Shown one piece after another: positions 23,159 through 35,840 of a stretch of DNA of 64,000 nucleotides (position 1 is the first letter of the stretch; each line of letters starts with the position of its first letter). The position numbers were made by a program, and so were the translations under genes. The notes below the pieces were generated by a model. That model was given only the letters and a program-made list of their open reading frames with translations, was not told the DNA's origin and did no database searches. Source of the stretch: Branchiostoma floridae (taxonomy: Eukaryota; Chordata; Leptocardii; Amphioxiformes; Branchiostomatidae); contig NC_049993.1 in the NCBI RefSeq assembly GCF_000003815.2, forward strand, positions 5,112,511-5,176,510, in the 5' to 3' direction.

Positions 23159-26100
23159 ATTTGTCTCGGAGCCGTTCCCCCAAACGAGAGGGTTTCTGGT
23201 CTGCGCTGTCCCAACTGTCGCCAACAACGGTACGCAAGTTCGGCTGGAAGAAACCGGCTACGAACCGTTCACAGTCCGTGGAAGAAGAGAACCGGGCAAA
23301 CATCGGTACTGACAGCGATGAGAGCCCCAAAATGGCGCAACGAAACCACGCCCTGGTGCCAGAAATAGCGCTCACGCCTGAGCAGAAACTGTCATCTCTA
23401 CAAAATAAAGGGAAAGTGGTCGCCAAATACCATCTGGACAGTACTAGTACTAGTACCAGTGACAACGGAAGCACAACAAGAGGGGGAGGGGTGGGTAGCG
23501 TGTTCACCCGAACCCGCCTGTACCGCTCGTTTAACCGGGACCGCTCAAACAATGACAGAACTATGGAAAAAGTCCCCAACGGCGACCTTGCTGGCCGAGG
23601 TGTAGACTTGGGGAGCTACAAGAAATGTAAATCGGACGATGGGAACAAGGGGGGGCTGTGTCCCGTTTCAGGGATCCTGGCCATAGAACTGTACAGCTTG
23701 AAGGGTATGAAGGTGTTTAAAAAGAGCTCTAAGGACTTGTACTGTGTGATCGAGGTGGATGGAGCTCCGCGGGCGCGCACCGTGGTCCGGGACGGGGAGC
23801 AAGAGGTGGTGTGGAACGAGAAGTTTGCTCTAGAACTCAACGATGCGTACCAGATCTGCTTCAACTTCTACAACTGGGACAACATCCGCCGCCACAAGGT
23901 CAACTGCGCGGGCACCCTGAACCTGTCCCACCTCACCAGACAGGCCAACGAGAAAATCGCGCTCAAGATGGATCCCAGAGGGACCATGTACGTGACTCTG
24001 ACCCTTGACCCCAACATGGAGGACGGTGTCCATTCCCTGAACCCCTCCCCTGGCCTAGGCAGACTGTTCGGCATGGACCTGGATAGGGTTGTGGAGGAGG
24101 AGGGAGGGGGGATCCACATTCCTCTCGTCATCAAGAAGTGTGTCAGCGAGGTGGAGGACAGAGGCTTGAGTGTGGTTGGCATTTACAGGTATGTCGATGT
24201 TGCTTTTCTATTCAGTATATAGTAGAGTGGACTCATTCCTCAGCTAACCAATGTCTATCGTACCAATTCATCCCTCAGTAAGACATTTACAACTTTCATT
24301 CAGGCTTGCTTTTTACTTAAGGTAATCACATCTAACTTTTCAAAATAGCTTTTCAGTGCACTAAAATTTGAGCATTTTTCAGCCTTCCTTTTCTACCAAT
24401 CTATCCATGTTCTCCTTCACCAATTTGTGCCTTTATTAATGCAACAAAACCCCAATGTTCTGCCAATACCGATGTGTCTTTCTGTCCTCCTCTCCAGACT
24501 CTGTGGTTCGGCCTACAGAAAGAAGGACCTACGGGACGAGTTTGAGATCGACAGCATTCGAACAGACATCTCGGCAGACAAGTACCCTGACATTAACGTC
24601 ATAACAGGTAAACACTGATTACTGTACTTGTCAGTGGATAGTCTACTGATTTATGTAAGATGGCGTGTTCTCTTTATTTCTGTCATGTCACTAAGCAGGG
24701 ATCGAAATACTTTTTTTTTGCTACATGCGAAATTGCAAGTTGGCAAAAATTTTGCGTGCAATTAGAAAAATTTACATGCAAAATACAACTAGGCGGCGAT
24801 CGCGACGTGGATCGCTAGCTTGAACCTGCGAATTTTTATTACATCTAGTGAAGTTATACCGGAGAGAATTACCAGCAAAAACAAGGAAGGAAGAAGACGT
24901 CCATACGTCGTTCTGTCTAAGAGTAGGGCGTCTAATTCCTGAGAGTATCTTTTACGGCCAGGTATTTTCAACATGCAAGATTGCAAGTTCAGAATATTTT
25001 TACGTGCAAATCTCGAAAATTATGTGCAAATTGCAAGTTAAGTATGTGTATTTCGAACCCTGCTAAGTCTTGTAGAGTCCAATTTTGACATTATAACTTT
25101 GCTATCTTCCTGCAGGTGTGCTGAAGGATTTCTTACGCGAGTTACCTGAGCCCCTCTTCTCCCCCGCCCTGTCAGACATCGTCTGTGCCAAACCCTGTGA
25201 CAAGGAGCCTGAAGAGATGCTGCAATGCCTGGGTGCTGTTCAGAAGGTCGGTACCAACATCTGTGTACAGAGAACTGTAAACCTTTACAGAAGCAACAAA
25301 AGTCAGTGTTAGGGTCTCTGAACCTGCACTATTAAGTCTTTTAGATTATCCCTTCCTGGTATACCCGAGGCAAGATTTGGACTAAAATCATCTTTCAATC
25401 CATAAGCCAAAGAGACATATTCTTTGTTGCTCCAAAATTGAATTTTGCTGAAATTGAATTTTGCCATCGACATAAATGGCTTTCTTTGTTTGATCTTTTT
25501 CTATCAGAAGGGATCAATTTTGCTGATATAGAGATTACCACAAAGCTAGTGAAAACTGACCAATGGGAAGCTGCCGTTTTTAGTGATTGGCAGATGTGTC
25601 ATCCAGTAAGTACCTGCAGGTTGTTAGAAGGTCCATTAACCACCTCCTGGTGATTAATGGTCCCAATAAACACCAGCTGGTGGTTTAGCTTACTGGTGTG
25701 TTATTTGATGGTTGCAGAAGCTCAGTTCGGTAGGAAAATTCAAGTGCCTAGTCTTAATAGGCTCATGGTGCCTTTTTCAAGTTTTGGTACAATGTACTCT
25801 CGAAACAGATGTTAGGCTCTGACTGTTTTTTGACGTTTTTTTTAGGCATTTTCATTGGGCTTTCTATTTTTTTATGTGACCAAACGTGAGACATTAAGAA
25901 AATGGTACAAAATAGAAAGCCCTATAAAAATGCCAAAACGCCAAAAAACAGCCGGAGCCTAACCCCTGCTTGTAAAGTAGTACAATGTACTTGAAAATCA
26001 CACTTGAGTCACACTCTCTCACTCAAACATGCTCGAAACTCACCATGATTACTGTCTTTAAAATCACCTGTTGGAATTGCAAGATAGAGTCCCATTGCTT

Positions 26101-29100
26101 ATCAGTTGATTCCAGGTGCACGTAACGTTAGGTGTTTCAGCCCTTCGTGAGTGTGTATATGGGAGGATAGTTTCTGGCCATAAGTTTCCACTCTCCTTGG
26201 CTCAGGGTCAGCACCCCTCTTCCCCCTCAAGTCTGATAAGGCATTCTCCAAATGCTCCTATCACCCAATCAAGCTCCTCCTGATTGTAGACATGTGGACT
26301 CAGGCCTGGGTCCAATTCACCCCTCCCCCATCTCTCATATGGTTACCTTTAACTTAAAAACTCTTGCATCAGAAACTTGGGTTTAAAATCTTTCTGTCAA
26401 ATCTGTGTGATTTTTCAATACATTAAAGAAATCGATATGTTTCAATTCAATAAGTTTGCATATTAAGTAGTAATTAGTAGAAGTTCAAAATATCATCAGA
26501 CAATGAATTTAAGATGGTCTAAGTGTTTGTGAAAACTTCATGAAGTCTTTGGAAAACATTTATCTTTTTGGCACTGGGCCCAAAACAGGTTCTTATTATG
26601 TTGTTATCAGTAACTGAAGAGAAGGCATTAGATGGTACTGTAAATGCAGAAATGTTCGCGGTGGATTAATGTTCGCGGTTTTCGCGGCGGCCGCTTCATC
26701 GCGAATTTAAAACCACCGCGAACATTTTTCCATAACAGTAAGAGACTACAGTCAGGGCTCGAAATACCACCTGCATATGCAGGTTAGTGCAGGTAAAATT
26801 GGAGCTGTGCAGGTATTTCTGTTGTCTACCTGCACCTAACCTGCACTGGTCCATGTACTGGGTTTCATACATAAATGTCCTATATATATATGTGATGTAG
26901 GTGTGTATGGATTGTTATTCGCTCCATTGATAAAGTATGAAAGAAAAAATAGCACTGCATGGTTCCTAAACAATTTTAGTGTGATTCATAATTCTTAAGT
27001 TCAGAGTGGTGCAGGTAAAATTTGTCTGGTACAGGTGATTTTCAATGTTACCTGCACCAGCGCAGGTATGCAGAAAAAAGTATTTTGAGCCCTGACAGTG
27101 CATGGTGCTACCGCGAAATTAAAACCACCGCGAAAAGTCTATTTTCCCGCTACCGCGAAATTAAATCCCCGCGAACTTAAATGCATTTACAGTATATCTG
27201 ACCGTTAAACTGGTTCCTCACACCTTTTGGAAAGAAGAGATTCAAAACAAAACTGATGCACAACATATGAGCATGATAAGGGAATATAGTGTACGTTTCT
27301 GAAACTTAAGTGAAATACTGACTTGGAGACTAGACCAGAAATTGCTGAATGAAGAAAGTCTACAATGTTTCATACCTGTCTGTAAAGCTGGCAACCTTAC
27401 TGACACCTCTACCAAATGAAATCACTTACTCTGCCTCAAAGTACACTTGACGGACATTTTAACACGACCTTTAATAAGAACCAGCTGGTTCAAGGTCAAA
27501 AGCCCTCCCCCCTACTGTGATAGATTTGGGGTTAGGTGAAGGTGAGTTTGCAGTTCCAGATAGCTTAATGAGGTTTATTGGGGAGGCCTATCTAAAATTG
27601 ATGGTCTCTAAGCTGTTGTATTAGAGTTGTGTCTATCTTACTTTAGTGGGTTAGGAGTCACAGTGGTCATTTTGATTAAAGAAGACATACATGTACATTG
27701 ATTGAAGTTTCTAAATGTGCCAGCGTCATAATGTGTCACATATTATATGATTGAGAATTTCAAGACAATGTTAGAAGCAGGCATAGAAACGTTGCATATT
27801 TCATCATTCTGATATGTCGTCTTCCAATTTCCGGTGTTGTATTGCTGAATTGATATAACTGGAAACACATTTTGAGGTCTGGCATTTGAACTTGAAGGTT
27901 GGCCTTGGTGGGAGTGGCATCCTTGGAAGGCATAATTTTAGCCTTGGTGGTAGGTCCATGCGTCACATCCTGTAGGAACATAGGAGGAAATGATGATCGG
28001 TATTTTCATAGAAAGTATGAAATATTCTCTGTGTTTTGACCTCCCAGTCAAATATCATACAGTGTGTGTGCCAATACAATCACTGGAAACTGATATAAAA
28101 AAAGTTTGTGAAGATTGATCCATGAAGACGAAGGCACCATTCAGTAATCAAAAGAAGCTACAGGATTTGATAATGCTAACAATGCTTGAAGCTGTAACTT
28201 CATGACAGTCTAACTCTTTATCAACTTCCTATGTAGTAAATCTGACATCTTGCCTTACAGTTAACCCTTGGCTACCTGCTCGACCACCTGAAACGGGTTG
28301 CGGCCAACTCTTCAGTCAACAAAATGGACTACAACAACCTGGCTGTGTGCTTCGGCCCTGTGCTGTGCTCCCCTCCCCAGGGGTCGGATGTGGATGGTGC
28401 ACAGGGAGCCCTTCTCGCTGCCATAGACTTCAGAAAGCACATCGCAGCGCTGCAGACACTGCTGGAGTTGTGGCCTGCAGATAGAGGTGAGTACTGGTAC
28501 AGGAAGGACTCCTAGTGAGAGGTGGCAGTACTGCAGAACCTGCTGAATACATCACTTCCCCAAGCCTTTTTATGTGGAGCGATTGAGTAGCACTTGGCAC
28601 CATGGGACTCTTGGACTTGAAGCGTGCAGTTTTAATTACTGGTACAGGAAGGCCTCCTAGCACAGTACAGTAGTACTGCAGAGACTACCTGTTAGACTCT
28701 TCAAGCATTTCCGATTTCACCAACCTTTCATCTGAAAGTGTGAGGACCACGTCACATCACATATAGGTTTTGGCCCATCTGGTTTACATTAGCTCTCTAG
28801 TTTTTTCCTAATTTTACTAAGGAAAAATTCACTCCCTTTTCAATCTTTGTTTCATTTTTTTGTAGATCCAAATGCAGACAAAGACCATGAGAATGTGAAC
28901 GAGGATGGAGAGGACAAAGACGAGCCCAACAACAACGACCTTCCTGAGTCGGACTCGACCCTGCTGTACAGCCGTCTCCGTGGCAACACGAGTTCAAGTG
29001 AGGACAGCCGTCCCGAGGCAGATCGTACCGACAGCGACACGAGCCAGCGGTCGCACGAGCCCAGCCCACGACTGGGACGAGACGGAAGTCCGCGTACAGG

Positions 29101-31179
29101 CCGGCTGCAGGTGTATGATGAGGTGAGATAAACTGCTGTAAATTGTCACTGTACATCTTAGAACACACTGGCAATTTCCTGAGTCTGATTTTTCCAGTCA
29201 AATATTCTTACACATATCAAGGTTATGATAGGAGGAAACATTTTTCTTCTCAAACATTGTCTTGTGTTTTCTCTTTCACAATGGGGCATGACATATATTT
29301 AGTGATTCCTGTTTTGTCCGTCATTGTCATAGGGCAATTTTCTCTGAAGCTTTTCGTGCTGTCATGATATTTAGCCTTGTTCAGCTGGGTTCTGTTGGCA
29401 GGATAGAAACTAGACACTAAGTTATGTTGATGTTCTTTGTCATAATTTGAAATGACAGAATTTCTTCTTCTATAAACAGTTTTGGTGTTATGTGATGACA
29501 GCTAAATTCAAATCTAAATTCTTTATTCCCAACTGCAGGTTTTTGAAGAGACAGCCGCAAACTTACCGACCAGATACCAAAGTTACGAGGAGATGGAAGA
29601 GTTCACCTCGGAGAGGGGGAAGATTGAGCAGAGCACGCTGGAACGCAGGATGGTGGAGAGAGGGAAGATGGTCCAGCGGGACCGGAGTTTCCGGGGGGAC
29701 CGTCCCGCCCGCGTCCGGGTGACTGTAGAGGAGGACTACATGGACATGGAAGGAGTGCAGGAGGAGAAGAATTCACCAAAAAGGAGTGAAGGTGGGAAGA
29801 CAGAAGGGAAGGAGAGAGATGAGAACATTGCAAATGAGAGTAAGGACACTGATGGTGGCGAGAGAAGCATGGAGGAGACTGCTGAAGAGTTGATGGCAAA
29901 GCCAAGGTCACGAATATCGAGGAAGCATGAAAAGGAGTATGTCAACCTCGCACCTTACCGTGCGGCTCTTGGTGTATCTTCTGTTGATGATGAAGGTGAC
30001 TCCAAGGTCACAACCAGTCCCAAGTTAACACAACGGGAGACGCCAAAATCACCTGCCAAAGCTTACATCGACTACGCTCAACTCTCAAAATCGAGAGAGC
30101 GCTTGTCGGACTCGTCTAGCTCCAGAGAACAGCTGACGGATTCCAGTGAGCGCCTGACGGAGTCCCCCAAGCCATACAGCCATCGCGAACAATGTTCACC
30201 AAGGGAGAGAGGCAACCAGGCCAGTGGATCTGAGAAAGCCTACATCGACATGAGCCAGCTGAGAGGCCACAGGAAACAGCTGTACCTACAGCGGAGCCGG
30301 ACTGAGGAGATACAGGCAAGGTGGGCAATTCTTCAATGATTCAACTCATGTCATTTTGGATTTTGTGCTATTTCAGCATCCTGCAAATTGTTCAAGAAAT
30401 GTTTTGAAGATCATTGGATGGATGGAAATTTTAACAATCACTATTTGTGCCTCTGCAGATACCCAGGAAAGGAGTCAGCTTCAGAAGAGCACACACCGGC
30501 GATACAGGTCTCCAGTTCGGAAAGCATCGTGAGACGGAGACTACGGTCGTTTGAAGGGGATTCCAGAGGTGAACAGCAAGGGCCTGCTCCGTTCGCTAGA
30601 GCAGGCATCCAGGGGGACGGGGCAGAGCAGAGGGGCTGTCGACAACGGGGGAGGGCACGTGCTGCAACCGACAGCGCTCTGTTCATCCATGAGGGAGATA
30701 GCGACTTTGAGGAAGACAGGCTGCTAGCACGTGACTTTGCCCGCCACGCAGACCGCTTGCCTTTGCAGACTCCAGTTCCCGAGAGTCTGTCTGTAGATGA
30801 AGGGATTGATGTTCGTGCGTTGAGTCCCCAAGATCTAAGCGTTGACGTAGATCTAAGCACAAAATTCCACGATATAGACAGACTGGTATCGGAGACCATC
30901 AAGGACACCCTCCTGGCGTCCACTTCTCCTTACAAGGGCGGCGCGAAGGCCTCTCGTTCAAAGGACAGTCTGGACAGCGGGGCCGTTCTGTCGCCCTCCA
31001 TGAGTCGGGACGTCATGGCCATGGGCGGGTCTCAGCCCTCCCCGGAAAGTTACGGCTCGCGAGACGAAGGCTGGTCTGACATCGACCAATGGATCCTGGA
31101 GCGGTGGAACAGCATCGACCACCTCATGGAGACCTGGACCCTAACGGACAATCCCAGCGCAGACGTCTCCGAGTGTTGA
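23159..31179 (+). CDS. SYDE: SYDE-type C2-RhoGAP, 3' seven exons (5' end missing)
   Basis: Synapse-defective Rho GTPase-activating protein (SYDE1/SYDE2, worm syd-1 family). It accelerates GTP hydrolysis by Rho-family GTPases at the cell cortex and at synapses. Coding exons are 23159-24188, 24498-24607, 25116-25246, 28261-28486, 28866-29122, 29539-30320 and 30459-31179. All are bounded by AG/GT, and the phases join without a stop to TGA at 31177-31179. About 1084 residues are visible. Counted from the first full codon, they are: a basic, Ser-rich linker; a C2 domain (about 170-283, [16 protein letters not shown] to MYVTLTLDP); a RhoGAP domain (about 317-498); then a long charged tail. The arginine finger lies in GIYRLCGSA, its codon split by the first intron shown. 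LPEPLF and [10 protein letters not shown] are typical RhoGAP blocks. The tail carries four Tyr motifs (YMDM 651, YVNL 718, YIDY 760, YIDM 819) and ends in a Trp-rich segment ([20 protein letters not shown]). Two introns carry transposons. The family call is firm; SYDE1 versus SYDE2 is not decidable here. Confidence 0.93.
24696..25062. mobile_element. MITE with CAGGG(A/C)TCGAAATA ends, member A
   Basis: It lies in the SYDE intron between 24607 and 25116. It begins CAGGGATCGAAATAC and ends GTATTTCGAACCCTG, flanked by a 5-bp direct repeat, CTAAG, at 24691-24695 and 25063-25067. The subterminal regions are full of GCAAGTT / TGCAAAT / ATGCAAA repeats. It has no coding capacity. Its termini match the 26753 element, but its interior does not. 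Confidence 0.85.
25795..25979. mobile_element. foldback MITE with TACTCTC ends (Mutator-like target duplication)
   Basis: The two halves pair over most of their length (TTAGGCTCTGACTGTTTTTT against AAAAACAGCCGGAGCCTAA; GGGCTTTCTATTTT against AAAATAGAAAGCCC). The ends are TACTCTCGAAACAG and the inverse of TACTTTACAAGCAG. Flanks GGTACAATG and AGTACAATG match at 8 of 9 positions, suggesting a 9-bp duplication as in MULE elements. It lies in the 25247-28260 SYDE intron. Relatives are at 33645 and 44704. Confidence 0.75.
26636..27194. mobile_element. TACTGTAAATGC-family MITE, copy 1, split by a nested insertion
   Basis: The ends TACTGTAAATGCAG and ATGCATTTACAGTA invert on each other. The interior has repeated CGCGGT / ACCGCGAA segments. 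Intact relatives at 51494-51705 and 53735-53903 show the same order of motifs without the 342-bp insert at 26753-27094. TA flanks are compatible with a Tc1/mariner-type MITE. It lies in a SYDE intron. Confidence 0.85.
26753..27094. mobile_element. MITE with CAGGGCTCGAAATA ends, member B, nested
   Basis: It begins CAGGGCTCGAAATACC and ends GTATTTTGAGCCCTG. The 5-bp direct repeat ACAGT lies at 26748-26752 and 27095-27099. The host MITE family reads ACTACAGTGCATGG uninterrupted (seen inverted at 51585 and 53810), so the duplication is exactly 5 bp. The subterminal regions hold many TGCAGGT / ACCTGCA units, different from the GCAAGTT units of member A. Confidence 0.9.
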
Positions 31180-33005
31180 TGTCCAAACCTCACAGATCAA
31201 TCATTATATGTAATCAAGATAAGAAATAGCAAAATTAACAGATTCTGCTGTAGTAATATTCGAACTCATCATTGGATGTCATGTAGAAGGGAACTGTTGT
31301 GATTGTTGCATGTTACAAACATGCCGTAGACACAACTTCAAAACATCACAGAAATGATCAACCGAGACCTGAACTTCAACCTCTGTTATCTAGTCCATGA
31401 TACTCTGAGAATCAATCCTCTATCCATGGAGCTAAAAGTGAAATTGCCACCAAATCCTGCCAACTGTGAAACCTGTAACTAGCACTAGATGGTTGTAGCA
31501 TGGTTCAAGTAACCTCCTAGACAAGGTCCAGTATTGAGTGTAAGTAACCACTGCCAACTTAGATGCGAGGAATTTCTGTAGGGGGAGGGGGGCTGTGTTG
31601 TCATTGCTATGAAACTGTAATGCACAAAGTACTATTGATATATTCATGAGTTTAGTTTTTCCTCTGTAATGGGAACAAATTGTAGGAATGGAAAAGTCAT
31701 TATGGGATGAGATCTGCCATCCAATGATTGTTAACCTTTGTCAATGTTTTTTTTGTTTGTTTGTTACACCTGAAACAAAGGCCAAAGAGGCTGGTGTGAC
31801 AATGATAATCAGGTCTGAAAATTTCAAAGAACTTCTCTTTTGTGTCAATGAAAATAGGTTACCCTTTTCTGCTGACCTGTACTGTAAGCGATACACTTCT
31901 CATTGCTAGATGATCCCATGGCAAGTTGTAAGATATAGAGATATATAATTTTTTTTCTATTGTAAAGTGTGTACTAGTGAGAACCTCCTTGACACTAGTG
32001 TCTGATCTGGCTCTGTTCATGTCTGGTGCTATGGCTGGAGAAGTGAGATGCTGGAAAGTCTGATTTTGTTCTAGTTCAGGAGAATTTTGGTTGACATTGT
32101 TGGACAGGGTCCTGTTGCCATGACAATATGATAAAGACCATGGAATTTCATCCAGAGGTCCAGGAGAGTTATGAGAGTAAGAATTTTCTAAGAGCTGAAG
32201 AAGGATTATGACACTGGAAATTTTGTAATAGTTCTATATGTACTGGGATGTATTGAATCATGATTTATTGAAAAGGAATTGTGTACCCATTTGAAAATAT
32301 GAATAGTATTGTCATGATTCCAGCAGTGTTATAATGTTAATGTGCACAATACAACTGCACTGACTGTTTTGGTGTTATGTATTACATATATCTACATACC
32401 CCAGCAAGACTAACACCTGAACTTCAGTCAGGAAAGATTACAAGACAATTGTTGTTGTTGATTTGTTTGTATTAACCCAGAAATCTTCTTTGTTCCCCTC
32501 TTGTTTGCAGGGAAACATATATCTCAATGTGCTCGTGCCATATTTGTATTTATAACATCCTTTGTTAACTAGTCTTTCAAGTCACATTGTAACAAGAGCG
32601 CACCAAATAAGTTATTGTCACTATTTATTTTTATTGTTTGAGGACTCTCTTGTAATTCCTACTTTGTACTAATGTCTGTGTCAAATTGCCAAATTTTTTC
32701 TACTCATTTATAGACTTGAATTAACTCCTTTGTTAGTGAGAACCAAAATGTCCCATGTAAGGTAAGAGTGAACTATTTGACATGTATATTTATTCTAGCA
32801 AAGGGAGAGGCAATGTTGTAGTCGTTAGCTGGAAATGTAATCATGTACAATCCTGAAAACTATGGATGTGTAATTAATCAAAGAATCATGTTTATTTATT
32901 CCTATTATTATTATTATCTTTATTATTCTAATGAAAAAAGTTGACTTATTCTGTGTCATGGTGTACATTAGACTGTATTTAAATAAAGCCATTCTAAATC
33001 AGTTC
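31180..33005 (+). other. SYDE: 3' UTR of the SYDE gene
   Basis: AT-rich, non-coding sequence follows the SYDE stop, with no further exon signals. It runs to an AATAAA at 32982-32987, with cleavage expected about 15-25 nt later. An earlier weak AT-rich cluster near 32.6 kb could give shorter ends. The extent is inferred from the signal only. Confidence 0.65.
32982..32987 (+). terminator. polyadenylation signal AATAAA for SYDE
   Basis: Canonical hexamer about 1.8 kb after the SYDE stop, followed within 30 nt by a TG/T-rich stretch (CTCTTGTGTTCAG). Confidence 0.6.
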
Positions 33006-33644
33006 ATCTCTTGTGTTCAGTGCTTGGAAATTTGTTACTTTACAGTCTCAAAAACCTCTTCAGTAGTCTTTAGTGTTTTACTTAAGGTTGTGTAGCTAAG
33101 AACCCAGAGAAGACAGAAAATAATTATGTTTTATTAGAGTGTGCAACCCAGCTGATAGCATTTTAAGCATCAAGAAATTTTATGTACCGATTCCAGAACT
33201 ATATCTAGTACTACATAGATAATACAGAAATGATCTGGTACAGGCGGTTATGTGAATGTCCCTCAAATAATGATCTTGTACAAGAATGAAATGGTTCATT
33301 CCTAATTAAAGCACGACATCGTTACCCGACTCGTAAGGGTAAGCCCCAAAGGCAAAGGCAAGAACTGGAGTAAAAACCCCATAAGAGCCCACCTCGTTTA
33401 CCAAGTCGCAGAATTGTCAAACCTGTGAATGAGCGACGCTTCCTTAGGCTAGGGTCACGTTTCTATGAAGGGGTCCGGCCGGGCAGTTCTGGGAAACAAA
33501 AAGTACGATATAAGATACAACAAAAAACACAAAACGGACAAAAAATTCAACAGCATGCCTTGTGCATATTTATTGGCATAAACTTCAATTTTTCGTTTCT
33601 GCAAAAGCCCAGCCGGGTCCCGGGTCGGAAATGTGACGTAGTCG

Positions 33645-33745
33645 TACTCTCCAAGCAGGATTGGTGGGGAAAATCGTGACATTTTCCTTTCATCAATTTT
33701 GATGAAAAGGTCGCGATTTCCCCCGCCAATCCTGCTTGGAGAGTA
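33645..33745. mobile_element. 101-bp foldback element, TACTCTCCAAGCAGG ends
   Basis: The arms TACTCTCCAAGCAGGATTGG and CCAATCCTGCTTGGAGAGTA are exact inverses, and pairing continues to a TTTT centre. Flanks ACGTAGTCG and ACGTAGCCG match at 8 of 9 positions. It shares end sequence with the 25795 and 44704 elements and with a solo end at 14001. Confidence 0.8.
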
Positions 33746-33846
33746 ACGTAGCCGCACGGGCTGTTCTGGGAATGTCTGTCAAAGGAGTGAAATATAACGT
33801 TATCATGAATCATGAATCACAGACTTTAACTTGTGGTTTATTTATA

Positions 33847-35840
33847 CACAGTTCAAACAACAGAAATACATATTCCTGTAGAACATCTAATCGATTACAC
33901 AAAACTGCACAGATATATCATAATATGCATACATTGAAAGCATCTTTACATGAAATACATCTGGCGTTATTTGATAAAAGCTAGTACAATGTATCTATAA
34001 GCAGAACGTAAAGTTCTCATGAATGAATTATAATAATGACACATTGTGCTCACTTTCCATCGGACTTGAGCAGAGATCAGAGATACCAATTTCTGTCACA
34101 AAACATAACAGTATCGATATACATGTATCTTATCCTTCATTTGATTGGTTCAAAGCCAGTTTGTTCTAGTCAACACTCGTTGGAAGTATGAAATGAAAGA
34201 AGAATCTATAGATCTCCTACCATATCAACTTTTTAACATTACATTCAATCTGGGGTCCTATTTTCGCAACAATTCTCTAAAATGATTTCAAACCATTTGT
34301 TCCACCTTTGCAAATCCTGCAGCAAAGAATACAAATGACACGCTAGTGTCTGATGCGCAAGGCTACAGGAGTGACAACTTGTAGATACCCAACATGTCCT
34401 AATTCATGTTGATCACTCCCTGACTTCCAGAGAAATGTTATAATCTATTACATGTATCATAGAACCCGATGAACAGCCAAGAAAAAGGCTAATTTTTTTA
34501 TAGAAAAATCGGATAAAGTTTCCTTAGTTAATTCGCCAGGAGATCAAATCGGCCTGAGGCTCCAAGGGGTGAAAGATCGTGAAGTTTTCTGAGTGACGGG
34601 CAGGCTTCTCTGAGTCTCTCAACCCATATAAGCAGAAGAATAGTTGAGTAAAAAAGCCAGAGTTGTTAAAGAATATCAACATATCTCCTTAACAGACTCA
34701 TTCCGCACAAGATTTGATGTGCACATGAATGTAGGTGGCGCTTCCACGGGCAGACATGGTGTTACAGGGGCTCGTCGGGCAGGCCCTAAAATTGATTCTT
34801 TCCATGTCAGCTAGTATCTTAAAGGTCATTCTAAATGTATGTAAAAATGTCTTGACCACGTTGGGTGAGTTTTCACAGGCTGTAAGCCTAATCTTTTGCA
34901 TATTTCAGCATTTTACAAGTTGGAACGACATACCCCAATTGAGCCCGAGCTGCAGTACCACTCCCGACCGCGTCCTCAAAAGTGGCTAAAACGACCGCCA
35001 AATTGCCAAATTTCCGGCTTTTCGGCAATGGGGAAATCGTGAAAGGCTCTGAAAGGGGTTTCAATGTTTTAGGCATATTTGACTTTGTTTTCGAAAATAC
35101 GACCATTTGAAGTTATGAATGACAATATTTAAGACATTTTGCAAATATAACCATGCGATATTCGGTCATAGATGACACATTTCCTTCACAATTTCCAAAT
35201 AGAAGTAGTCGAGTGTACATGTCCTATAAGCTCACGTTCTGAATGGCTATCACAGCCAAATTTCAATTCTATTTTGTCAACCAATAACTTGAATAAGACA
35301 ATGAATAAATGCAGTGGTGATTCTGACTGTTGATCAATAGATTTTTCTTACAAACTTCTGTAAGGCGTGTAGATTACTTGTGGATGTAATATACTATACA
35401 GCCATAAACCTGAGCGGTTGGAGAGTCGGGGAGACTTTGATGTGGACACTAGGCTTAACGAAAAAGACCTAGTGTAGATTTTGGCTACCTACATGTACCG
35501 AAGAAGAAACAATTACAACTGATTTAGTGTTCGTGCTACGTGTGTGCATCATGTTTTTTTTCTTCATATTAACCTTCGTTATGTTTTGCGTGTGTTCTCA
35601 TCAGTTTTGTAGGTTGTCTAGAGGACGTTCTCCATCAAATTAAGCCAGACTGACCTTCTATGCTACTAAATTTGCAAAGGCGGAAAATAATTTGAAAATA
35701 CTCCTTTTGCTAATATTAAAACAGGACTATAAATAGACTATAAAATGAAGGTAGATGTAATGCAAAAATGACACGATAACAGAGGATCTATATTGATTTC
35801 CAATATGATACAGAGTATTTTTGAAGAAAAATGACGTTTG
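33847..35840. repeat. segmental direct duplication, copy 1
   Basis: About 2 kb is matched in order by 35990-37850. Anchors include ACTTCCAGAGAAATGTTATA, TTTGATGTGCACATGAATGT, GATCTATATTGATTTCCAAT and GCTAATATTAAAACAGGACT. Divergence is modest with small indels, so the event is not very old. About 150 bp separates the copies. Confidence 0.9.
34698..34879 (-). CDS. candidate terminal exon of an unrecognised Cys-containing protein
   Basis: Minus strand: an acceptor (GGCTTACAG) is followed by an open frame CENSPNVVKTFLHTFRMTFK to IHVHIKSCAE and a TGA stop. It gives about 60 codons with four cysteines and a plausible amino-acid composition. A GTATGT donor lies about 55 nt upstream, but the resulting intron would be very short. 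No domain is recognised. The duplicate at 36714-36894 has lost one base. It may be a real last exon, a pseudogene, or chance. Confidence 0.3.

Noticed and set aside
23136-23579. 147-codon minus-strand frame over the SYDE exon
   Set aside because: It is antisense to a well-supported coding exon, and the Ser/Leu-rich composition is the usual shadow of that exon.
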